Below the pieces are notes generated by a model. The model was not told the DNA's origin and did no database searches. It saw nothing but the letters and a program-made list of their open reading frames with translations. Source: Tetracentron sinense (Eukaryota > Streptophyta > Magnoliopsida > Trochodendrales > Trochodendraceae). From it: 64,000 bases of DNA. Shown piece by piece: positions 20,895 to 32,835 of the stretch; position 1 is the first letter of the stretch; every line of letters starts with the position of its first letter. The DNA is taken from contig CM026570.1 in the NCBI GenBank assembly GCA_015143295.1, positions 20,591,250-20,655,249 on the forward strand, in the 5' to 3' direction. The position numbers and the translations under genes were made by a program.

Positions 20895-22892
20895 TGTAGA
20901 ACCCCGGATCTCACTTTCATAGTTTGTGAATAGTGCTGTGAATAGTGACCATGTAATGTAATTTACCGAATTTTGAGATAAAAAGTCTCAGTAATGGTTG
21001 TTTATAGGTTAACTAAGCTTAGGTAATTTTATGAGATTTTATTCAAATGTTTAGAATGGTTTCCCAGGCAATGGAAAAAGTTCGACGAACCAGATTTATC
21101 TGGTTTTGTCTAAACCTGGAAATTTAGATTTTGAGTTATAAGGAATTGGATTTTCTAAGTATTTTATTGGATTCAAATGGGGGGTAATTTCTTTAATTTA
21201 AAACCTAAAGTTAATGAAATGAAAGGTTAAAAACATTAACTTAAATGTTTTAAAGTAAAATAAGTATAAGAGTAAGTAGAAGAAGCGGAAAAAGAACAAA
21301 ACACATGCCAAAACAGAAAAACAGGGAAAAAATCAGGAAAAACCGGTCGACTGATTTTGCTACCGGTCCACCGAACCTTGACCGGTTGATCGACCCTCCT
21401 TACCGGTCAACCGAAGGCATGAAAATTTGATGAGGATTTTTAACAGAGAGCGGATTTTTGACCGGTTGACCGATCCTCTTTACTGGTCGACGGATTATGG
21501 TGTTTTTGCCTTGACCGACCTACTATTTACTTAGGGACCTTTTGGGTGTTTTCCATGGACCCAATTGGGTCTATAAAGACCCAATTTCGGGAGAGTTAGG
21601 GTTTACACAACTCTTGAGCTCTAAGAAAAGAGGAAAAAGAGAGAATGAGAAGAAAGGAAAGAGGAAGAAGGAAGAGGTGCTTGGGTTTTGGTTTTTAGGA
21701 GTTCTTGAGTTGATTTCTCAACTATGAAGGCGTGCCTTCTCGCTTCTCAAACTTTCTTAAACGTTATAGATCAAAGGGTTGATCTTGAAAGGTAGATACA
21801 CTCTACTACCTACCTTGCGTAACTATTTTAAATAAAAACTATGTTTTAAGGTATATATGTTCTTGGATTGGTTGGATGATGATTTTTGCATGGTATGTAT
21901 ACTATCACTACTATTGATATTCTATGAATATGATTCCATGTATACAAGTTTTCCAAGTTCACCATAATGTTCACAAGTATTATATGCACTTTATGTTCAC
22001 AAGTCTAGCATGATATTCACAAGTATCGCATTATTCGATGATTTCTCGTAAGAAAGGTGTTTTATATAAATTCATAAGCAAGGTTTTGTAAAAGAAATCT
22101 CACAAGTTCACAAGTATTGATAAGGCCAAACTATGGGTTGAAAATTGACAAGGCCAAACTTTGGTTTAGTATTCTAAGATTGTTTCAAAGCTCACAAGGA
22201 ATCCCACTATACATGGACTCATAAGAAAATCATGCTTACTCAAATCTCGCATGCTTACAAGGAATCTCAACTTTCGTAAGAATTCACAAGAACTCACAAG
22301 ACTATGATTATTATAAGACTTCACAAGATTTACATGGTTTGATTTCACACGAAAACTGTTAAAGAAAGGTGGTTTTGGGAAACTATTTAACATATGCTAC
22401 ACTTTAAGCTTTTGCATGTTCATGATATTATTCATTGTTAGATAGTAGTTTGTATGTGACTGAGTATTCTATGTTCAGCCGAATTATTGACTTCAGCAGG
22501 TGCACGTGTTTCCTTTGACGTCTGTGGTTCGGAGCCTTGGATAGAGGAAAAATACTAAGAGCCGGAACCTACTATGGATCATTATCAGGACGAGGGACTA
22601 CTAGATGGACGGCCTGATTTTGACTTTTGCTAACCGAGCTAGGAAGAGAGATTTGTGTATGCTGAGAGTGGGACTTGTCAACTCCATATTTTATGTTTTG
22701 TTGGTTCAGACTTGAACCTAACAATAGGAGTGTTTCATTATAAACTGTTTCCGATTTGTTTCCGCTATGTTTTGTGACTTGTGTACTCTGACAGGTTGGT
22801 ATGTATGCCTTATGTGTCATACGAGATGGTATGATACGGCGGTCACGAACTAGAGTATCCTTAACTGCTAGGGGATATTTTGGGTCACGACA
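20895..22892 (+). repeat. 5' LTR of the Ty3 chromovirus, copy A
   Basis: 1998 bp with TG...CA ends. The U3 carries repeated CGGTCGACCG-like palindromes (about 21340-21500) followed by a perfect ACCCAATTGGGT palindrome overlapping the TATA region (TATAAAG at 21572). Downstream is a purine-rich leader (21625-21680), then many CACAAG words at 21950-22330. Confidence 0.85.
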
Positions 22893-22959
22893 GAGTTGGT
22901 ATCAGTGCGGAGGGATTAGTTTCCCTTGGGCTAAGTCATCTTCTAAGCGGAGGCATGTT

Positions 22960-25900
22960 CTTGGAGTTGAACTTAGAACTCAGATTAAGCCATTTCATTT
23001 CCGAGGGATACAGAGGAGAGACATCGCTCGCTTTGCTGCCCTTAGTCTCTCGAGTTTTGAGGTACAAGACTTCTCAGCCTTTTCGATAGTGAGTCAATTT
23101 CTGGATGTGTTTCCAGAGGTTTTACCAGGATTGCCTCCGGATCGAGAGATAGAGTTTGCAATCGAGCTTACTCCTAGTACTGCTCCGATTTCTAGTGCTC
23201 CATACAGGATGGTTCCTATTGAGCTTAAGGAGTTAAAAGAGCAGTTAGAGGAATTGTAGGGCCTTGGCTTCATCCGGCCGAGTGTTTGACCATGGGGAAC
23301 TCCTGTGCTCTTCATGAAGAAAAATGATGAGTCGATGCGGATGTGCATTGACTACAGGTAGCTAAACAAGGTCACGATCAAGAATCATTATCCATTTCCT
23401 TGGAAAGACGATCTGTTTGATCAGCTCAAGGGAGCGAGGTTCTTCTCGAAGATTGATCTTCGATCCGGGTACCATCAATGAAAGATCAAGGTTGAAGACG
23501 TTCTCAAGACCGCCTTCAGGACTCGATATAGGCACTACGAGTTCCTGGTTATGCCTTTTGGTCTGACGAATGCGCCGGTTGATTTCATGGACTTGATGAA
23601 CCGGGTATTCAGATCATCTCTCGATCGATGTGTGATTGTGTTCGTCGATGATATCCTTGTATATTTCAAGATATGAGATAATCATGTGAGAGATCTCTGC
23701 CTTACGTTGCAGACTCTTCGAGAGCATAGCCTATATGCTATGCTGAGCAAGTGCGAGTTCTGGTTGGAGAGGGTGGCATTCCTTGGCAACGTTGTATCTA
23801 CCGAGGGTATCTCAGTCGAATCTGCGAAGATAGATGCAGTGATGAATTGGGAGAGGTCGAAGAGTGTTACCGAGATTCGCAGTTTTCTAGGCTTGACAGG
23901 GTACTACAGGAGGTTTGTGGAAGGGTTCTCCAGCTTAGAGGCTTCGCTTACTTATCTTACGTGGAAGAATGCTAAGTTTACTTGGAGCGAGAACTGTGAG
24001 GCAAGCTTCATGGAGTTGAAGAAGAGGCTTACTACAACCCCTGTTCTTACAGTCTCATCTGGGAGAGGTGGTTTTGTAGTCTACAGTGATACATCACTTA
24101 TCGGGCTAGGATGTGTCCTGATGCAGCATGGAAAAGTCATTACCTATGCTTCCCCACAGTTGAAATACCAGAAGAAGAACTATCCTACGCATGATCTAGA
24201 GCTTGCTGCAGTTGTCTTTGCACTGAAGATTTGGCGTCATTACCTTTATGGAGAGTAGTTCGATGAGTTTATGGACCACAAGAGCTTAAGGTACTTGTTT
24301 TCCCAGAAGGAGCTAAATCTAAGGCAGCGTAAATGGTTGAAGTTTCTGAAGGATTATGACTGCACTATCCAATACAACCTAGGTAAGGCGAATGTGGTAG
24401 CAGACGCTCTTAGCAGGAAGCCTCCTGGACACTTGGCTCACATGATGGTTCATGAGTGGAAGATGTTAGAGGAAATGGCGAACCTCGATACTAACTTCAG
24501 CATTCCTACCTCTAGACCATTCATTGCTAACCTTACACTCAGGCCTTATATACAGGTTCAGATTAAGGAGTTGTAGAGTTCGGATGCAGAGTTGCTTGCT
24601 TACCGAGACAAGTTGGTTAGCAGTGGCAGTCAGGAGTTTGCTTTGAATGGTGAATGTTCCCACCGACGCGGTGTTGAGGAGTGATATTTTGGATGAGGCA
24701 CATCGATCCAAGTACATGGTACATCCTGGGGGTACTAAGATGTACTAGAATCTCAAGAGGCACTACTGGTGGCGAAACATGAAGAGGGAAGTCGTAGAGT
24801 ATGTTTTTAGATACTTGGTGTGCCAGTAAGTGAAGGCAGAGCATCAAAGGCCAGCAGGTCTTTTACGGTCCCTCCCTATTCCAGAATGGAAATGAGAAAA
24901 TATCGCAATGGATTTCATAGTTGGCTTGCCAATGATGGCAAGGGGCTCCGATGCTATCTTGGTTGTAGTTGATCGATTGACAAAGTCTGCACATTTCTTA
25001 TCCTCTCGGACTACATACTGTATGAGCCAGCTTGTAGCCTTGTACACCAAGGAGGTGCTTCGACTGCATAGGGTACCAGTTACCATTGTTTCTAATCGGG
25101 ACCCGAGGTTTACTTCCAGGTTCTGGAAGGGCTTTCAAAGTGTTATGGGTTCTCAATTAGATTTCAGCACCGCCTTTCATCCTCAAACTGATGGGCAGAC
25201 CGAGAGGGTGAACCAGGTGATTGAGGATATGTTCAGAGCTTGCATGTTAGACTTTCAGGGTAGTTGGGAGGATCATTTGCCTCTGGCTAAATTCGCCTAC
25301 AACAATAGTTACCAGGTGAGCATCCAGATGGTACCTTTCGAGACCTTATATGGGAGAAGTTGTAGAGCTCCTCTTTACTGGGACAAGTTGGTGAGAGAAA
25401 GGTATTGGGTCCTGAGTTGATTGAGCAGACCGTAGATAGGGTCAAGATCATTCAGGAGAGGTTAAAGACAGGCCAAGATCGATAGAAGAGTTATGCCGAC
25501 ACTCGCCGCAAAGACTTGGAAATCCAGGTCAGGGATTAAGTCTTTGTGAAGATTTCTCTGAGTCGGGGAATCATGAGGTTCAGCAAGAGGGAGAAGCTTA
25601 GCCCGAGGTATGTGGGACCTTTTGAGGTGATCACACACGTCAAAGAGGTAGCTTACAGAGTGGCTTTACCTCCTCACATGGCGGCAGTTTACAATGTCTT
25701 TCATGTTTCCATGCTTTGGAAATATGTACCGGACCTTTCGCATGTCATTGATCTTGATCCAGTGGAGATTCGAGAGGATCTCACTCTAGTGGAGCAACCA
25801 GCTCAGATCTTGGATCGTAAAGATCAAGTCTTACGCACTAAGACGATTCCACTAGCACTCGTGAAGTGGCAACACCAGTCTGCGGAGGAAGTTACTTGGG

Positions 25901-26034
25901 AACGCGAGGCTGAATTATGGGAAAAATACCCTTACCTGTTTGAGAAGTATTTTGATGGTGTATGTAAAGTTAGTTGTTTTGTGTTTTTTCATGTATGTAG
26001 GATCGTTTTAATTTTGAGGACAAAATTTCTATAA
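22960..26034 (+). pseudogene. Ty3 chromovirus pol pseudogene (RT-RNase H-integrase-chromodomain), copy A
   Basis: Reading order: the linker [12 protein letters not shown] (about 23128), reverse transcriptase with [22 protein letters not shown] and the active site VFVDDILVY (23638-23664), RNase H with [15 protein letters not shown] and DALSRKPPG, an integrase zinc-binding remnant (about 24610-24840), the integrase core with MDFIVGLP and TDGQTERVNQ, and a chromodomain (LVKWQHQSAEEVTWE, near 25858). Several in-frame stops break it, for example after EQLEEL (23257), in the DYR*LNK region, after SGYHQ and after YLYGE, along with frameshifts in the integrase zinc region and near 25400. The second integrase catalytic Asp is Asn (VSNRDPRF). 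It is inactive. No gag reading frame lies upstream. Confidence 0.9.
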
Positions 26035-26044
26035 AGGGGGAGGA

Positions 26045-27874
26045 TGTTGAACCCCGGATCTCATTCTCATAACCTATGAATAGTGACCATGTAATGTAAT
26101 TTTCCAAATTTTGAGATAAAAAATCCCGGTAATGGTTGTTTATAGGTTAACTAAGCTTAGGTAATTTTATGAGATTTTATTCATATGTTTAGAATGCTTT
26201 CTTGGGCAATGGAAAAAGTTATGACGAACTGGATTTATCGGGTTTTGTCTAAACCTGGAAATTTAGATTTTGAGTTATAAGGAATTGGATTTTCTAAGTA
26301 TTTTATTGGATTCAAATGGGGGTACTTTCTTATTTTAATTTAAAACTTAAGTTAATGAAATGAAAGGTTAAAAATATTAACTTAAATGTTTTAAAGTAAA
26401 ATAAGAATAAGAGTAAGTAGAAGTAGGGGAAAAAGAACAAAGCACAGGCCAAAACAGAAAAACTGAGGAAAAATTAGGCAAAACCGGTCAGCTGATTTTG
26501 CTACCGGTCAACCGAACCTTGACCGGTTGACTGACCCTCCTTATCGGTCGACCGAAGGCATGAAAATTTGACTGAGGATTTTTAACAGAGAGAGGATTTT
26601 TGACCAGTTGACTGATCCTCTTTACCGATCGACGGATTATGGTGATTTTGCCTTGACTGACCTACTATTCACTTAGGGACCTTTTGGGAGTTTTCTATGG
26701 ACCCAATTGGGTCTATAAAGACCCAATTTCGGGAGAGTTAGGGTTTACACAACTCTTGAGCTCTAAGAAAAGAGGAAAAAGAGAGAAAGAGAGAAAGAGA
26801 AGAAAGGAAAGAGGAAGAAGGAAGAGGTGCTTGGGTTTTGGTTTTTGGGAGTTCATGAGTTGATTTCTCAACTACGAAGGCATGCCTTCTCGCTTCTCAA
26901 ACTTTCTCAAGTGTTATAGATCAAAGGGTTGATCTTGAAAGGTAGATACACTCTACTACCTACCTTGTGTAATTATTTTAAAGAAAAACTATGTTTTAAG
27001 GTATGTTCTTGGATTAGTTGGATGATGATTTGTACATGGTATGTAAACTATCACTACTATTGATGTTCTATGAATATGATTCCATGTTTACAAGTTTTCC
27101 AAGTTCACCATGATGTTCACAAGTATTATATGCACTTTATGTTCACAAGTCTAGCATGATGTTCACAAGTATCGCATGATTCAATGATTTCTCGCAAGAA
27201 ATGTGTTTTATATAAAATCATAAGCAAGGTTTTGTAAAAGAAATCTCACAAGTTCACAAGTATGGATAAGGCCAAACTATAGGTTGGTAATTGACAAGGC
27301 CAAACTTTGGGTTGGTATTCTAAGATTGTTTCAAAGCTCACAAGGAATCCCTCTATACATGGATTCACAACAAAATCATGCTTACTCAGATCTCGCATGC
27401 TTACAAGGAATCCCAACTTTTGCAAGAATTCACAAGAACTCACAAGACTATGAATATCACAAGACTTCACAAAAATTACATGGTTTGATTTCACATGAAA
27501 ACTATTAAGGAAAGGTGGTTTTGGAAAACTATTTCACGTATGCTACACTCTAAGCTTTTGCATGTTCATGATATTATTCATTGTTAGATAGTAGTTTGTA
27601 TGTGACTGAGTATTCCATGCTCAACCGAATTATTGACTTCAATAGGTGAAAGTGTTCCCTTTGACGTCTGTGGTTCGATGCCTTGGATAAAGGAAGAGTA
27701 CTATGAACCAGAACCTACTATGGATCATTATCACGACGAGGGAGCACTGGGTAGGAGGCCCGATTTTGACTTTGCTGATTGAACTAGAAAGAGAGATTTG
27801 TGTATGTTGAGAGTGGGACTTGTCCACTCCATATTTTTGGATATGTTTTGTTGGTTCAGACTTGAACCTAACAC
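26045..27874 (+). repeat. 3' LTR of the Ty3 chromovirus, copy A (truncated)
   Basis: Matches the 5' LTR from TGTTGAACCCCGGATC to the CTTGAACCTAACA block, then stops abruptly at 27874; the last ~180 bp of the LTR are missing. The TATA and palindrome layout is the same as in the 5' LTR. Confidence 0.85.
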
Positions 27875-28713
27875 TGATCTATGATGGACGGTTGAGAAGC
27901 CCAAAGGCATTCTGCAATCTCATCAAGAGCTAGATAGAAGTCCATTTCCTTGTATACATGGATTTGGATCGATCCGGACAGCCTCTGGATATGGCTTTTG
28001 GGCCTCTGGATTATGGGTCAGGGTCACCATCTTCTTCATTGAGCTCCAAGGTCCACCATGGAGAGAGCTAGGGACCTAAATGAGATTTAAGGGAATGTTT
28101 GGAATGGTATTGGACCTGGTGGAGGTTGAGTGGGAGGAATTGAGGTGAAGGTAGAAGGGATGGTGGAGTGTGCAGGGCATCTATAGTGTTGCAAACCCGT
28201 AATCAAAGAGTGTCGGTAGAGGGTCTACCGACATTGTGAAAATAGGCCAATTTTCAATTGGCGGTAGACCTTCTACCGCCAATAAGAAATTTTAAAAAGA
28301 AAAGGGCCTGGCCCATGCACACTCGGTCTTGGGAGTTTGGGTTTAGGATTTTTTGGCCTTGTGGACCTAGCTAAGGGTTCAGGCCCTATTGGACTTAGGG
28401 TTTAAGCCCTAAGGGCTCTATAGGGCTAGGCTAGGGCATCGGCTAGGGTTACCTAGGGCTAGGTTTTGGGCATGGGTTTTATAATAGAGTTTAACTAGGG
28501 TTAAACTAGGGTTGAGTCTTATGATTTAACTAGGTTTTACCTAGGGTTAGGATTTAGCAGGGGCTAACCAAATCAATACCATAACACTCATTTTAAATGA
28601 GATACCTCATTCCCATTTAAACCAACACCAAGGTTAAATGGAAGACCTTGACCTTTACATACACTATTCACACACTATTCACTGGCCATGAAAATGAATT
28701 CCAGGGTTCTACA
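27875..28713 (-). mobile_element. Antisense LTR fragment of a related family
   Basis: Read on the minus strand it begins TGTAGAACCCTGGAATTC at 28713, the same LTR-head pattern as the Ty3 elements here, followed by GTGAATAGTGT words. It runs to the break at 27875. It holds a GGTAGACCCTCTACCG-like inverted word near 28212-28282. There is no coding capacity. Confidence 0.65.
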
Positions 28714-29979
28714 TGTATAATTTTTTTTTAAATACATAATAAGTAAATTTTGTATATATGGCCCCCAAAAAAAAAAATTTGTTAATTTTTTAATATTTGT
28801 AACATAAAGGGATTGAATCTTTATGTATCCCTCTGAACCCTAGTTAAGATTTATTATCTTAGGAGTTAAATTTTTTTAATAAAAAGTATGGGTCGATGTA
28901 TAAACCTTAGGGTGAGTGAATATTAACCATAGTTAATAGGTGTTAAAAGTGCCATGTGTCAAGTATGAGAGATGCCCGCTCCACGGAATACATATGTAAG
29001 AAAATAATATTTATAATATAAAAATAAAAGTATATAAAAATTTAGTAATTTTAGAGTAGTGATTAGCCCACCTCGCATTTGAATACATAATCAAATGCCT
29101 TCCCATTTCATACCCTTTAAGCTTAACCAACTTAAAGTTATTTTTAAAAAAACCTAAGATTATATAGATGAACCCTAGGGGTGAGTGAATCTTAACCACA
29201 GTGAGTGGGTATTAAAAATGTGGGCAAGATCAAAGGGAGACCGGTATATTGTTACATAGTGGAAATGCGCGGTAAGTTAAGCATTTTTCTTAATCTTATT
29301 TATATAATGGCTATCATAAGGGAGGGACCATGTTTAATTTTCTTGTTACTCACCTCTTTTTAAAATGCAGCCTTAACGAATTTTATGATCATGATGAACC
29401 AATTACTAAAAAAATCTCGGGATGTAGCCCGAACCCCTAAGCCTTATTACCTATTCCTATTAATTTCCTCTCAGCTTATAACTGAATCCTATTAATTTTC
29501 TTGATACTACCCCATGCGATGCACGGGGATACAAAATATTTAGGGAAAGATACATTCAAAATTTTAAAAAAATTCTTATAAAATATTTTTTATTATGGGA
29601 AAAAGTCAAGTTACAAAGAAATGCTTGTTATAGGATACTCTGCTTTCAATGCACAGTGGCCTAATGGATTTTGCCACATTAAGTTCCTCCCACTATATTG
29701 GCTTAACAAGAAATGATTGTTATATGATACTCTGCTTAAATAGAACTCCTTGAAGTGGTTGATAAAAAAAATACATAAACTAAAGTGCATAGTGCATTAA
29801 TGAAATTGTTGCAGAAAATGTTGCCATGGAGAAAATCTTGTGTCGGTATGTCAAAGTGCAAGACTACTCACCTCCATTTTCTTCATAAAATCCCTCTATC
29901 TATATAGAACTTCATAGATATGGTGGACCCTGATAATACTTTCGTGTTACATTTGCAAACATTAAGTCCGGATACTTCA
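28714..29979. other. AT-rich spacer with MITE arms, no gene
   Basis: Contains at least two arms of the CATGTGTC foldback family (about 28905-28965 and 29170-29225) and a short palindrome CCCCATGCGATGCACGGGG near 29510. No exon is recognised; the frame at 29011-29199 overlaps MITE sequence. Confidence 0.5.
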
Positions 29980-30316
29980 TCATATGTGCCCCAATTGTCT
30001 GATCTTCATTGAACAAAGCAAATATAAATGATCAGAGTAGAAAGCAGGGCATTCCCTACTTCTCTCCCTTTATATTTTTTCTTGTCACATGCCTCACGAG
30101 CTTCTAATTAAATATGATAGCATTTTGTATTGAAACAGTAACATCAGTTGGGCTACCCTGTGAAGGCCAGCCGGTTTCCGTGACAATCAAAGGCCAATTG
30201 TAAAACCCAAGAGAAAAAGCTGTTGAATACAAAGAATCAACCACAAGATCAAATAAGTTTGTGTAGAAAAGTCCAGTATTTTGATCCTTATAAAGCGTCC
30301 TTTGAAAATAAAGCAA
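29980..30316 (-). pseudogene. GH17 beta-1,3-glucanase fragment, decayed
   Basis: The minus strand reads KDQNTGLFYTNLFDLVVDSL, then VTETGWPSQGSP and VSIQNAIIFN. These are diagnostic of plant glycoside hydrolase family 17 (glucan endo-1,3-beta-glucosidase), and ETGWP holds the catalytic nucleophile Glu. A stop follows IIFN. Beyond it a weak IYICFVQ segment, with another stop, matches the later YIFALY-type strand of the family. Only about 90 of over 300 residues survive, without signal peptide, acid/base region or start. It lies downstream of, and in the same orientation as, the UDP-apiose synthase fragment. A non-functional remnant. Confidence 0.8.
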
Positions 30317-30435
30317 AATGAAGGGGAATAAAAGGTGATCCTTGATAGGTTAAATATGGATAAAGTATCAGTTAAAAATATATCAACATTCACCTGAGCA
30401 ACTGTTTTTGTGTAAAAATGGATTTCATGTTTACA

Positions 30436-30618
30436 TGGATGGAAATGGATCTGACCAGCCCAAGGTAGAGAAGCAGGCTCCAAGAGGTGCTTAATCTTGT
30501 CATTGTTTACATCAACGGCCAAGATATTGTGAGGCGTCTCCGCCATCAACTTCTCGTAGAGGTGGTAGCCGATTAACCCTTCGATTCCTATCATGCAGAT
30601 CGTCATCTTCTTGATCAG
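30436..30618 (-). pseudogene. AXS: UDP-apiose/UDP-xylose synthase N-terminal fragment
   Basis: The minus strand encodes LIKKMTICMIGIEGLIGYHL, then EKLMAETPHNILAVDVNNDK and LLEPASLPWAGQIHFH. This matches the conserved N-terminus of plant UDP-D-apiose/UDP-D-xylose synthase, an SDR-family enzyme that makes the apiose donor for cell-wall pectin. The GxxGxxG nucleotide-binding pattern survives (GIEGLIG). Homology stops after about 60 residues; the rest of the roughly 390-residue protein is absent and a stop lies a few codons upstream. It could be an exon scrap captured by a transposon. The copia LTR begins about 50 bases upstream. Confidence 0.8.
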
Positions 30619-30669
30619 GTTCAGTCATGATCTACCCTCGCCGTGAAGCAATAAGAAGAAGAAGAAGGT

Positions 30670-32835
30670 TGTTGGATTTGAAAGGAATCAAGATAAAATA
30701 TCTATGTGAAAAACTGGATCCCGAAGATCTTTACACCATAGAAAACAAATACTATTAACTATATGTTAAAAGATTACCTCGGTGAATGATGTTCACTGGT
30801 GAAGCACAAAAACGATGAAGCTTCAGAACTCTTTGTAGAGATTTCTCAAAGAAATATCTCAAGCTCAATTATCTCTCTTCGCTACCTCCACGAAGCTTTC
30901 AAATCTTCTCTTGACCTTTGAAGATCAAAGAGATGAACAAGATGATGAAGTAGACTTTCTATCTCTCAAAAATCTTTAGGGTTTAAAACCCTAGCCTTCA
31001 AAAATCCCTTGGGCTCCCTCTTGAAGCTCACGAAAATCCTTGGAATGCTCTCCCCTTGAACTCACGAAATTCTTAGAAGAATAATATTGAATCTCTTGGC
31101 CTCCACAGTTTGAGTGTTGGGTTTATATAGATGTGGATCTTATCCACATCTTTATCATTATCCTATAATGATAGTTATCCCTAAGAGTTTCTAAATAATG
31201 ATAATTCTTATCATTAATTAAACTCCTAGTTTATCCATAACTAGTTAGTTTTAACAAACCTTCTAATCAGGGTTCCTTTTCCTAAAAGGAATCCTTAATT
31301 AATGAGATATAACTAACTCCCTAGATTCTAGGGATTCTAACCAACTCCCTAATGATTAGGGATTCTAACTAAATTATAAACCCTACAATAGGGGGGTGTG
31401 AGCAAGGGGGGCATGAGCATCTTTGAAGGGGATAAGGATTAATCTTTATCTTTATCTCTTTATTTCTTGTCTCCCAAGTAAGGTATCTAATCCTATTAGA
31501 TAAGGATTGATTAATTAATAATTATCTACTAACCAAAAATCCCTTATTAATAGGAAAGATAAATCGGGCATCCATCTAAGGATTCTATCCCATGGGCTTG
31601 GGCCCACCAATAAGGTCCTTCTTAATGGTCTTTTATGGATATGGATCAAATCCATATCCCTTTATATTGGGTTAATTACATAATAAATATTATTACCCTT
31701 TAATTTAGATTAACATTTAATCTATTTAATATAGATTAACATTTAATCCATTAATTATAGATTAACATTTAATCTATTATTTTGAGCTTGTATTTCTTTT
31801 ATGAGCATCTCCACAGATTGTTCTGGGACATTCTAACCCTGGCTTACCCGGTGTTATCCCATTGACCCTTTAATAGGAATGAGATCGAAATTGTAAGTGA
31901 CGTGAGGTATCCATGTTGCAATTGAATCCTAGTGTAAGAACATAAACCAATAAAGGATCCCGCCACAGGAACTTGTTAATTCAATTGATCCTTCAAATAA
32001 CATTATCCCTAATAGGCCTTTGAGATTAATATACTATCTAACTCATAGCCTATTGTACATCATCCGGGTTTCCAAGACTTTTGATTAAGTCATGAGAAAC
32101 TTCCTCATGTTAAAACATTTTGAGAAAAACTTTTATTAAGTATAATATATTTTATTAAAAATATATTTCAAACTTATTTTATTTCAAAATCACCTACGCA
32201 AGATTTAAGCTTAATCGACTGTCTTACCCAGAACTTAGATAATCTCTCATAGCCTATTGTACATCATGACTTGAACAACTTTTTGATTATCTAACTGTCA
32301 CCGTATCGTAGTCCCTCAGGTAGAGAGTACTTAGGTGCAATCAAAACAGTCAGATCACTACTCAGTTATAAATGAACTCATCAAATAGAAGGATTATCAA
32401 AACCATTCAATGTGAATGAGAGACCCAACTATCTGATAGCATGTTTATGCAAGAGGTCTCTCATTGCATGCAATCAACCAATGTACATTTAAGCACCCAT
32501 ATGCTAATGTGTTAAAACTACATCTCAACCATTGAGAACATTTTAGCATTGAGGCAGTCATATAAGTGAAGTACTCAGCTTCACTATAGCTGTGACTCTA
32601 TAAGGTATAAGGAATTGGAAAGCTATATCTGCCTGTGATAGTCCAATTCATATCACATAGCTTTCCTACAATATATCTTAAGGACCTTTATCGATATCTC
32701 ATATTGTATAGATCATCTCATGATCTTGGTCAATTACCCATAATGAATTCACAATAGATAAAGAAGATGTCTTTATTAATCTAATCAATAAAAATCTTAC
32801 AATCTAAATGAATTTTCAGGGCATAATGTCTAACA
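30670..32835 (-). repeat. 3' LTR of the outer copia element
   Basis: 2166 bp, minus-strand start TGTTAGACATTATGCCC at 32835 and end AAATCCAACA at 30670. It contains three near-palindromic units AGATTAACATTTAATCT at about 31700-31790, where the partner LTR has four. It carries a block (about 31195-31430) missing from the partner LTR. Confidence 0.8.

Larger units (their letters stand above)
13260..27100 (+). repeat. Segmental duplicate, copy A
   Basis: Collinear with about 50450-64000: OMT exon 2, CACTA element, two MITEs, dead OMT with solo LTR, and a gag-less Ty3 element occur in the same order and orientation. Equivalent points are offset by 37.2 kb (CACTA, solo LTR), 37.0 kb (Ty3 start) and 36.9 kb (Ty3 3' LTR). 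The left limit is approximate; the right limit cannot be set because copy B leaves the window. Confidence 0.9.
20895..27874 (+). mobile_element. Gag-less Ty3 chromovirus (Tekay/Del-like), copy A
   Basis: The 5' LTR spans 20895-22892 (TGTAGAACCCC...CACGACA). An initiator-Met primer site (TGGTATCAG, 22897-22905) and a polypurine tract (AAAGGGGGAGGA, 26033-26044) flank the internal region. The 3' LTR runs from 26045 (TGTTGAACCCC) and is cut at 27874 by an antisense LTR fragment. The internal region is only 3.15 kb: gag and most of protease are absent, and the pol remnant ends in a chromodomain, which marks the chromovirus branch. The same insertion and the same gag deletion are in copy B. Confidence 0.85.

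Noticed and set aside
20895..27874. An intact, active Ty3 element
   Set aside because: Gag is absent, pol has multiple stops, an integrase catalytic Asp is changed, and the 3' LTR is truncated.
30104..30606. A functional AXS or glucanase gene
   Set aside because: Each covers well under a third of its family length and has stops; no promoter or remaining exons are visible.
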